Both the position numbers and the translations under genes were made by a program. A stretch of DNA of 11,526 nucleotides from Chloroflexota bacterium. GTDB lineage: Bacteria > Chloroflexota > Anaerolineae > Aggregatilineales > UBA2796. The notes below the pieces were generated by a model. It was given only the letters and a program-made list of their open reading frames with translations. It ran no database searches and was not told where the DNA came from. The stretch is taken from the NCBI GenBank assembly GCA_003695215.1, contig RFIM01000058.1, positions 1 to 11,526 of the forward strand. Direction: 5' to 3'. Positions within the stretch are counted from its first letter, which is position 1, and each line of letters starts with the position of its first letter. Below, piece by piece: positions 5,887 to 11,526 of this stretch.

Positions 5887-6921
5887 ATGTCAGCATCGGC
5901 GTTTTTGAGCGAGAAGAGCCTTCCATTCACAGGCGCGCGCCCTGTGAACTTGCGCACAGATTTAGGCGGCATTGCCGAGCTGATAGACCTATGCTTCAGC
6001 GTCGATGAGGCCGGCCGCGCCACAGCGCGCGAGTTACGCGCGCTCAGCCAGACGGGCGTTTTGCTCGCGTTTTTGCAGCGCATGGATCGCCTGCTTGATG
6101 GGCTTGGGCAAGGTTTCGTCTGGTTAGAGGCAGGGCGGCTTGTCGGCAACGTCTCCATTGCTGCGGCGGACTATCCGCCTGACATGGGCAAGGGCTACAT
6201 TGTGGCCAACGTGGCCGTTCATCCTGACTTTCGGCGACGCGGCATTGCCAGAGCGTTGGTCAAGCGGGCGCTCGAGCACATCGCAGCGCGTGGCGGCGCG
6301 TTCGCCATCTTGCAGGTCGAGGCGGCCAATCACGGCGCTCGCGCGCTCTACCGCACCCTGGGCTTTTATGAAGAGCGGACCTTCATCAAGTGGCAGCGCT
6401 CTGCGATGCTACGCGCGCCGCATAAGTTGGAGGCCATGCCGTTCATCACGCTGCGGCAAGCCAGCGAGTGGCGCGCCGAGTACGAATTGGCGCGCCTGGT
6501 CCGCCCGAATCAGCGTGGCGGCATCGGCTGGCTGCGCCCGACGCATCCGCGCCTGTTCCGTCCGTCAATTTGGCGCTTTTTAGGGATGCTCTTCAGCGGG
6601 CAGGGCATCGAACGCTGGATCGTGCGCAGCCCTGACGAGCGCAGCATCTTGGCTTCGTTGTGCGCACGTACGCAATTTGGCGGCGCCGTGCATCTAGAGC
6701 TGATGGTACATCCAAGCCAGGCAGGCAAGCTGGAGAAGCCGCTCCTGAACTATGTGCTGCGCCGCTTCGATGGACAGCATCGCACGCTCTACCTGGAGCA
6801 CCCTGCCGATGATGCGCTTGCCAGTGCCGTCTTTGAGGAATACGGCTTCACACAGCGGCACACGCTCGTCCACATGCGCTGCGATCTCAATGGAAAGGCA
6901 CCGCAAGATGGCGACGCCTGA
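5887..6921 (+). CDS. GNAT-family acetyltransferase with a second, degenerate C-terminal half
   Basis: This 344-residue protein is about twice the length of a single GNAT domain. The N-terminal half holds a standard acetyl-CoA site: VANVAVHPDFRRRGIARALV (106-125), with the R-R-G-I-A pyrophosphate loop (118-121), then ANHGARALYRTLGFYE (147-162), the usual motif B. The C-terminal half (about 185-344) shows echoes of the fold, such as LELMVHPSQAGKLEKPLLNY and EEYGFTQRHTLVHMRC. It lacks the RxxGxG/A loop, so it may be a non-catalytic second GNAT lobe. The substrate is unknown. The gene starts 25 bases after the solenoid gene, with GTAGGAA at 5877-5883. Its end overlaps the next gene by 14 bases, which implies co-translation within the operon. 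Confidence 0.85.
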   Translation: MSASAFLSEKSLPFTGARPVNLRTDLGGIAELIDLCFSVDEAGRATARELRALSQTGVLLAFLQRMDRLLDGLGQGFVWLEAGRLVGNVSIAAADYPPDMGKGYIVANVAVHPDFRRRGIARALVKRALEHIAARGGAFAILQVEAANHGARALYRTLGFYEERTFIKWQRSAMLRAPHKLEAMPFITLRQASEWRAEYELARLVRPNQRGGIGWLRPTHPRLFRPSIWRFLGMLFSGQGIERWIVRSPDERSILASLCARTQFGGAVHLELMVHPSQAGKLEKPLLNYVLRRFDGQHRTLYLEHPADDALASAVFEEYGFTQRHTLVHMRCDLNGKAPQDGDA

Positions 6922-7270
6922 AGAACGCATGAAAATCCTGGATATGATCCGTGAAGGCAAGATCAAGCCTGATGAAGGCGCACGCCTGCTACAAGCGCTG
7001 CAGCAAGGTGCCAAGAAGGCTGAGAAACCACGCGATCCACGCTGGCTGCGCGTACGCGTCCTGGATTTGCGCACTGATCGCGTCAAGATCAACGTGAATT
7101 TGCCAATGAGCGTGGTGAATGTCGGCTTGAAGCTCGGCGCGCGCTTCGTACCTGATGCCGAAGTGGATTTAGCGGCTGTGCTGCAAGCGATCAGGGAAGG
7201 CCAGGTCGGCAAGGTGCTGGAATTGATCAATCACGAGGAGAACGAGCGCGTCGAAGTCTGGGTGGAATAG
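6908..7270 (+). CDS. Small SHOCT-like domain protein
   Basis: This 120-residue cytosolic protein starts with the helical hairpin PEERMKILDMIREGKIKPDE (4-23), followed by GARLLQAL. It aligns without gaps to the C-terminal hairpins of the DUF2089 regulator and the solenoid protein in the same operon. After a basic linker (KKAEKPRDPR) comes a strand-rich domain: WLRVRVLDLRTDRVKINVNL (46-65), MSVVNVGLKLGARFVP (67-82), LAAVLQAIREGQVGKVLELI (88-107) and a terminal ERVEVWVE strand. I recognise this arrangement from SHOCT-like proteins of Firmicutes and Chloroflexota that sit beside DUF4097 genes; their biochemical role is not established. The ATG at 6908 is preceded by GGAAAGG about 9 bases upstream and lies inside the end of the GNAT gene. 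The longer in-frame reading from 6752 would lie fully inside GNAT coding sequence and was not used. Confidence 0.83.
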   Translation: MATPEERMKILDMIREGKIKPDEGARLLQALQQGAKKAEKPRDPRWLRVRVLDLRTDRVKINVNLPMSVVNVGLKLGARFVPDAEVDLAAVLQAIREGQVGKVLELINHEENERVEVWVE

Positions 7271-7271
7271 C

Positions 7272-8972
7272 TCAGCGGACGCGGATCGGCGCTGCGTCCA
7301 GCAGCACGATCTTGCTTGGCTCAACTAACATCACCTGCAAGTAGCCGACGCTTGGGGCAGGCACATCGCGGCGGATGGGCAAGCGATAGACCTCGCGGAA
7401 GGCTGTGCCAGCGCGCCATAGCGCTGTTGGGTAGCGCCCGTTGCCGTGGAAAGTGTGCAGCCAGCCGTAGATATTGCCATCTGCGCCGATGAAAGCCAGC
7501 CGCAGTGTGTAATTCTCTGTGGGCGCACCATCTGCTTGCCAAGTGAGCGCCACGTTGAGCGACTCGCCGCCGCGCACGCTCGGACTCAGCACTTCGTAGG
7601 CACGCAATCGGATCGTAGGCGTCAGCTGTATGCCTTCCGCGGTTGACGGCGCCACGAAAACAATTGGCGGCGCGTAGAATGCCGCTAAGCCGCCTAAACT
7701 CAGCCATGTTGAGGTCGCCAATAACACAAGCACCATGCTTGCGCCAATATAGCGACCGAGTCGGCTGAGCGCTTGCCAGCTGAGCGCCAGCAGAAGCGCC
7801 CATGCTGCCAGACTCGGCAACAAGTAGCGGCTGTTCAACAATTGCCCGTTGTAGTAGAGCAGGCTGAGCGCTACCGCAGCTGTGATCATAGAGGCGCAGG
7901 CGCACAGTAACAGCCAAAGCAAAGGCAGGCGCCACACACGCCATGTGCCGCGCAAGCTACATGCAACACCGATCCACAGCGCGATATTTAGCCAAGCAGG
8001 CAGATGAAGCATCCCCCAGCCGAAAACGCCGAAGGCGCTCCGCGCGCCGTAACTGAGTGCATCGCCCAGCAAGATGCTGCCCAGCGGGCTCGTAAGCCTT
8101 TGCACAAGCGCCACGGGTGCGCTTTGGGTGTGTACTTGCGTCATGAACGGCAATAAAATGCCTGTATCGCGCAAGCTGAAGGCGCCTATCGCAATAATGC
8201 CACTGCTGATCAGCACATAGGCTATCAGCTTTTTCCATAAGACGCAAAATGCCAAAGCCAAGCAGGCTGCTAGACTCAAAGGCAGCACGCTCAACTTAAA
8301 GGCAGCGCCAATTAGGCTTAAAACAAGCGCTGTAAGCGCAAGATGCGCCCTGCGCTGCTGCACAGCTGCGCAAGCGCACCAGACGATCAGCGCGCCGATC
8401 AGCAGGGCAGCCGCGTCGTTGTTCACCGTGCTGCTGCTGAAAAGCGCCTGTGGATGAAAAGCGAAGAAAGCCGTTGCCATTAGGGCGAAGGCAGGCGCTA
8501 AGCGTACAGCGCGTGCGGCCCGCCATGCAGCTGCAGCGGCGATCAGCGCTGAGAGCGCCGTGAACAACCGCGCTGCGCTCAGATCGCGTTCGGTCTCGCG
8601 CTGAGCAGGTGTGCGCGCAGGCAAAGCGAAGTTCAGGTTGCCATTGCCTTCGCTGAGGTACCAATTTCGTTCGGGCGGTGCAAGTTGAGTCCGTGCGCTG
8701 CCTGAGAGCCACATGAAAGCAGCGACCAAAGCATGGTAAGCAGGCGGATGAATGTGCATAGGATTGCTTGAGTCGGGCAGTGTGCCTTGTTGGGCGAGCT
8801 GAGCCGCGTAGGCGAAGTGGAACGGCTCGTCATAGGCTTCCCAGGCAGGCGTGTGGACCGCCAGGTTGATGCCGAGCGCAGCACGGAAAGCTAGCAAAGT
8901 CAGGATCAGCGCGGAGAGACGGTTCACGCTAGTTATCGTGGCGGCGGCGAATCGAAGAAGAGCTGCCACCAT
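7272..8972 (-). CDS. Polytopic GT-C / DUF2142-like membrane glycosyltransferase candidate
   Basis: This 566-residue membrane protein has a first helix at about residues 20-38. An outside loop follows with AYDEPFHFAYAAQLAQQGTL (46-65) and HIHPPAYHAL (73-82). The acidic D-E pair plus HPP resembles the first loop of lipid-linked-sugar GT-C enzymes and DUF2142 proteins. Around ten further helices follow, with FHPQALFSSSTVNNDAAALL (172-191) and LNSRYLLPSLAAW (379-391), both typical of that group. Residues about 440-566 form a beta-rich outside domain, including NVALTWQADGAPTENYTLRL and GRYPTALWRAG. Chloroflexota often append this type to such proteins. It probably transfers a sugar from a polyprenyl carrier outside the membrane, but the substrate is unknown. 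The start is uncertain. ATG 8972 overlaps the upstream gene by 40 bases without a clear Shine-Dalgarno site; GTG at 8927 would give a short N terminus just after that gene's stop. Confidence 0.72.
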   Translation of the reverse strand: MVAALLRFAAATITSVNRLSALILTLLAFRAALGINLAVHTPAWEAYDEPFHFAYAAQLAQQGTLPDSSNPMHIHPPAYHALVAAFMWLSGSARTQLAPPERNWYLSEGNGNLNFALPARTPAQRETERDLSAARLFTALSALIAAAAAWRAARAVRLAPAFALMATAFFAFHPQALFSSSTVNNDAAALLIGALIVWCACAAVQQRRAHLALTALVLSLIGAAFKLSVLPLSLAACLALAFCVLWKKLIAYVLISSGIIAIGAFSLRDTGILLPFMTQVHTQSAPVALVQRLTSPLGSILLGDALSYGARSAFGVFGWGMLHLPAWLNIALWIGVACSLRGTWRVWRLPLLWLLLCACASMITAAVALSLLYYNGQLLNSRYLLPSLAAWALLLALSWQALSRLGRYIGASMVLVLLATSTWLSLGGLAAFYAPPIVFVAPSTAEGIQLTPTIRLRAYEVLSPSVRGGESLNVALTWQADGAPTENYTLRLAFIGADGNIYGWLHTFHGNGRYPTALWRAGTAFREVYRLPIRRDVPAPSVGYLQVMLVEPSKIVLLDAAPIRVR

Positions 8973-9385
8973 AGCTCAAAGTTGGAAGGCGCGCTCTGAC
9001 CGCGAGCGACAATCGCGGGCAGAGGCGTCGGCGTGCGGACGGGCGTTGGCGTAGTGAGTGGCGGCACAGGCACGACCAACACCTCGCCTGCTTTGATCAT
9101 CTTGCCTTCGCGGCGCGCCCATTCTTCAATGAAGGCATCGCTGCTGTAAAAATCCAGCTCAGTGCGCAGCGCTGTGGCACGCGCTTGCAAGGTCTCAATG
9201 CTGTAGAGCAGCTCTTGGCGCTGCGCGCTAATTTGGCGCCCTGCGGCAATGCGCCCACTGAAGTTGATGGCCAGCAGCAGCGAGATCGCCAGAATCGCGC
9301 CGAACACGATCTGCATGTTGGAGATCGGCCGCGGCGTAGAGCGCGGCTTTGAGGCGCTTTTGGGCAGGCTCGGCGGCTCAGACAT
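8933..9385 (-). CDS. DivIC/FtsB-like septum formation initiator protein
   Basis: This 150-residue bitopic protein belongs to the DivIC/FtsB/FtsL group, which links early and late divisome proteins. A short Pro/Ser/Lys-rich cytosolic tail (1-23) is followed by one membrane helix (about 25-43, IVFGAILAISLLLAI). A coiled coil comes next (about 47-79, ISAQRQELLYSIETLQARAT and on). After it is the family's conserved segment YSSDAFIEEWARREGKMIKA, then GEVLVVPVP (80-108). The C terminus has a Thr/Pro insert (TTPTPVRTPTPLP) and an aromatic tail NFELWWQLFF, a form I associate with Chloroflexota members. It starts 11 bases after the gpmI stop, so it is co-transcribed with gpmI. DivIC and FtsB cannot be told apart from this sequence alone. 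Confidence 0.82.
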   Translation of the reverse strand: MSEPPSLPKSASKPRSTPRPISNMQIVFGAILAISLLLAINFSGRIAAGRQISAQRQELLYSIETLQARATALRTELDFYSSDAFIEEWARREGKMIKAGEVLVVPVPPLTTPTPVRTPTPLPAIVARGQSAPSNFELWWQLFFDSPPPR

Positions 9386-9396
9386 GGCTCAGCTTC

Positions 9397-10932
9397 TCAG
9401 GCTAGCAGGCTTTCAGCGTCCATCTCTGGCGGCTTAGGAATGCCCATCAACTGCAGGATAGTCGGCGTGACGTTGCAGAGATCGCCTTGGCGCAGCGGCG
9501 GTTTGCTGCCGTCAGGCGTGATCAAGATGAATGGCACACGATTCATAGTGTGCGCTGTGTGCGGCTGACCTGTCTCAGGATCGATCATCATCTCGCAGTT
9601 GCCGTGATCAGCTGTCACGATCACAGTCGCGCCGACTTGCTTGGCCGCTTCCAGCAGGCGCGCTAATTGCGAATCGACCGTCTCGACGGCTTTGATCGCC
9701 GCTTCCAAAACGCCCGTATGACCAACCATATCAGGGTTGGCGTAGTTGAGCAGGATGAAATCGTATCGACGACTCAGAATCGCCTCGACGGCTTTATCGG
9801 TCAGCGGAACGGCGCTCATCTCAGGCTTGCAATCGTAAGTCGGCACATCCTTTGGCGAAGGCTCGAGGTAGCGATCTTCGCCTTCGAACGGTTCGTCGCG
9901 CTGCCCATTGAAGAAGAAGGTCACGTGGCGGAATTTTTCGGTCTCAGCAGTGTGGTATTGGCGCTTGCCATGCTTGCTCAGCACTTCGGCAAGGCAAGTT
10001 GCCTGAGGCGGGCGCACAAAGGCGCGCGGCGCCGTCACGTCATCGCCCCAGACGCCCATTGTCACGAAGTGCAGATTGGGCAGCTTTGGGCGTGCAAAAC
10101 CCTGAAAGTCCTCGTCCATCAGCGCGCTGTAGAGCTGACGCATGCGATCGCCGCGGAAATTGAAGCCAATGATGGTATCGCCGCCTTTGATAGTGGCGCG
10201 CGGCACGCCGTTAGCATCTGTGATCACGTAAGGCAGGATGAACTCATCGGTCTCGCCACGCCGATAGGCATCTTCAACGGCAGCCACGGCACTGGGCGCG
10301 CTGCGCTCGGCAATGCCTTCGACCATAGCGCGGTAGGCGCGTTGCGTGCGTTCCCAGCGCCTATCGCGATCCATGGCGTAATAGCGCCCGATCACTGTGG
10401 CGATCTGACCAATGCCGCTGCTATCGAGCCGCGCCTGTAGCTCACGGATGTAGCCCAAGCCCGATTGCGGCGGCGTATCGCGCCCATCAGTGAAGGCGTG
10501 CAGCGCCAAGCGGCTCACGCCGTTGCGCTGCGCCATCTCGATCAGCGCGTAGATGTGCGTGTTATAGCTGTGAATGCCGCCATCGCTGACCAAGCCCATC
10601 AAGTGCAGCGTGCCGCTCTGCGCAGCGCGCTCCATGGCCTCGAGCAAAGCAGGGCTGCGGAAGAACTCGCCCGTCTCGATCTGCTTGTCGATGAAGGTCA
10701 AGTCTGTATAGATGACAGTGCCTGCGCCCAAATTCAAATGCCCGACTTCCGAGCCGCCAATCTGCCCTTTGGGCAAGCCGACCGATTCGCCCGAGGCGCC
10801 GAGTGTCGTGGTGCTATATAGGCCGCTCTGCCACAGATGGTTGAAAGTCGGCACGTTGCCCAGTTTGATAGCATTGCCCTCGCGTTCCTCGCGCAAGCCC
10901 CAGCCATCAAGGATGATCAAGATCACGGTCAT
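9397..10932 (-). CDS. gpmI: 2,3-bisphosphoglycerate-independent phosphoglycerate mutase
   Basis: This 511-residue protein has the full family length. It interconverts 3- and 2-phosphoglycerate in glycolysis and gluconeogenesis through a phosphoserine intermediate on a two-metal site. Visible features are LDGWG (D9 metal ligand), the catalytic Ser in GGSEVGHLNLGAG (S61), SDGGIHS (H121), AFTDGRDTPP (147-155), GRYYAMDRDRRW (182-193), NFRGDRMRQL (258-267), the ETEKF lysine (K333), NPDMVGH (D401, H405), TADHGN (D442, H443) and HTAHT (H461). Two positions next to the catalytic Ser differ from the usual GNSEVGH...GAGR: G60 replaces Asn and T72 replaces Arg. AGAAAGGA at 10943-10950 is a good Shine-Dalgarno site on this strand. 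It heads the unit that continues into the DivIC-like and membrane genes. Confidence 0.97.
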   Translation of the reverse strand: MTVILIILDGWGLREEREGNAIKLGNVPTFNHLWQSGLYSTTTLGASGESVGLPKGQIGGSEVGHLNLGAGTVIYTDLTFIDKQIETGEFFRSPALLEAMERAAQSGTLHLMGLVSDGGIHSYNTHIYALIEMAQRNGVSRLALHAFTDGRDTPPQSGLGYIRELQARLDSSGIGQIATVIGRYYAMDRDRRWERTQRAYRAMVEGIAERSAPSAVAAVEDAYRRGETDEFILPYVITDANGVPRATIKGGDTIIGFNFRGDRMRQLYSALMDEDFQGFARPKLPNLHFVTMGVWGDDVTAPRAFVRPPQATCLAEVLSKHGKRQYHTAETEKFRHVTFFFNGQRDEPFEGEDRYLEPSPKDVPTYDCKPEMSAVPLTDKAVEAILSRRYDFILLNYANPDMVGHTGVLEAAIKAVETVDSQLARLLEAAKQVGATVIVTADHGNCEMMIDPETGQPHTAHTMNRVPFILITPDGSKPPLRQGDLCNVTPTILQLMGIPKPPEMDAESLLA

Positions 10933-10964
10933 GCGGCGATAGTCCTTTCTGTTCCATCAGGCAC

Positions 10965-10970
10965 AGTATA
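10965..10970 (-). promoter_or_regulatory. Candidate -10 box of the gpmI operon
   Basis: On the minus strand this reads TATACT, a 5/6 match to TATAAT, about 33 bases upstream of the gpmI ATG. No convincing -35 box is found at 16-18 bases, so either the promoter is weak or activated, or the true promoter is elsewhere in the gap. Confidence 0.35.
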
Positions 10971-11010
10971 GCGCGCTCAGCATGAACGCGCCTTCACAAA
11001 ATATTGCGAG

Positions 11011-11029
11011 GTGGCGCATTTTGCGCCAC
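11011..11029. promoter_or_regulatory. Perfect 8+3+8 palindrome in the gpmI/def divergent region
   Basis: GTGGCGCA-TTT-TGCGCCAC is a perfect inverted repeat between two divergently transcribed genes. It lies about 45 bases before the start codon of the deformylase gene. Weak boxes TTGCGA (11004-11009) and CACAAT (11027-11032), 17 bases apart, would place the palindrome in the promoter spacer. The best reading is a dimeric-regulator operator. A leader hairpin is the alternative. It cannot terminate either adjacent gene, because both point away. Confidence 0.5.
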
Positions 11030-11074
11030 AATTTAGCTCATCAATCGGCGAAAGTGAAGGCGTAATCGTAAGGC

Positions 11075-11526
11075 ATGGCAGTCAGGAAAATTTTGACGAT
11101 CGATCGGCACGAGAAGCTGCTGCGCACCAAATCTCAGCCTGTCAAGAAGATCAGCAAACAGGTGAAGCAACTGGCGGAAGATATCCGCGATACGATCATG
11201 GCAAACCCAGCTGTTGGCTTAGCGGCTGTGCAGATTGGCGTCTTGCTGCGCGTGTTCGGCGCGCGAATCGGCTACTATACTGCTGATGGCGAAGTTGTGG
11301 AGCAGCCGGAAGCCGCTTTGCCGCAGATTTTCATCAATCCTGAGATCGTCGCTGTGAGCCAGGAGACTGAGCGCAACTTTGACGCTTGCATGAGCATTCC
11401 CGGCATGATGGGCTACACGCAGCGCGCCAAAAGCGTGACCTTGCGCTGGCTGGATGAGCAGGGCGTGCGCCATGAGCGCGAATTCAGCGGCTGGGATGCG
11501 CGCATGCTGCTGCATGAGTACGATCA
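11075..11526 (+). CDS. def: Peptide deformylase, N-terminal part (3' end outside window)
   Basis: One hundred and fifty residues are visible before the window ends. Peptide deformylase removes the formyl group from the initiator Met of new proteins, using a metal held by one Cys and two His. The start MAVRKILTIDRHEKLLRTKS matches the family N terminus. Motif 1 is AVGLAAVQIG (46-55), where the canonical form is GxGxAAxQ, so the first Gly is Ala. Motif 2 is DACMS (103-107) in place of EGCLS, but it keeps the metal ligand C105. Motif 3 begins HEYD (147-150), with the next His cut by the edge. An insert (YYTADGEVVEQPEAALPQ) lies before FINPEI. An in-frame TAA at 11069-11071 fixes ATG 11075 as the earliest start; the Shine-Dalgarno site is poor (GAAGG at 11056-11060 is far, AAGG at 11070-11073 is very close). 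Family assignment is firm; full activity is less certain. Confidence 0.88.
   Translation, partial: MAVRKILTIDRHEKLLRTKSQPVKKISKQVKQLAEDIRDTIMANPAVGLAAVQIGVLLRVFGARIGYYTADGEVVEQPEAALPQIFINPEIVAVSQETERNFDACMSIPGMMGYTQRAKSVTLRWLDEQGVRHEREFSGWDARMLLHEYD

Noticed and set aside
6752..6907. Upstream start for the small SHOCT-like gene
   Set aside because: The extension lies entirely within GNAT coding sequence and has no family resemblance. ATG 6908 has a Shine-Dalgarno site and starts right at the hairpin.
9667..10440. Long open frame on the + strand (about 257 codons) opposite gpmI
   Set aside because: It lies wholly antisense to a strongly conserved enzyme gene, and its translation is Arg/His/Ala-rich without any recognisable motif.
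11011..11029. Palindrome read as a rho-independent terminator
   Set aside because: Both neighbouring genes are transcribed away from it, and it is followed by only a short AT run (AATTT), not a T tract.

Overview
The window comes from a bacterium with moderately high GC. The features point to Chloroflexota (Anaerolineae-like): long Thr/Pro-rich linkers in exported proteins, a BcsB-like protein with a C-terminal membrane anchor, a DivIC-like protein with a Thr/Pro insert and an aromatic tail, a polytopic glycosyltransferase-like protein with a C-terminal beta domain, and a DUF2089 regulator next to SHOCT-like proteins. This placement rests on family recognition, not on a phylogenetic marker. 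Coding density is very high. The longest gap is about 140 bases, and I saw no tRNA, rRNA, CRISPR array, insertion sequence or phage gene.

Region 1 (1-4112, + strand) is a tightly packed exopolysaccharide cluster. It holds the end of a BcsB-like secretion protein, a GT4 glycosyltransferase with a TTG start, a NodB-type polysaccharide deacetylase, and a second GT4 glycosyltransferase with a probable GTG start. Spacings of 2-23 bases and Shine-Dalgarno sites inside or just after the preceding gene indicate one transcript.

Region 2 (4113-7270, + strand) looks like a separate transcription unit behind a TTGACA promoter. It encodes a DUF2089 zinc-ribbon/HTH regulator, a beta-solenoid protein with an exact 18-residue repeat, a GNAT acetyltransferase with a degenerate second half, and a small SHOCT-like protein. 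The regulator, the solenoid protein and the small protein all carry the same ungapped helical hairpin of about 28 residues. This is the strongest candidate for an incompletely described system. By family analogy (LiaX/YvlB) it may be a cell-envelope stress module.

Region 3 (7272-10932, - strand) is a three-gene unit in the order gpmI (glycolysis), a DivIC/FtsB-like division protein, and a polytopic GT-C/DUF2142-like membrane protein. Its last stop lies one base from the stop of the region 2 operon, so the two transcripts converge with no terminator between them.

Region 4 (10933-11526) holds a divergent promoter region with a perfect 8+3+8 palindrome, then the start of a peptide deformylase with diverged motifs 1 and 2, cut by the window end.
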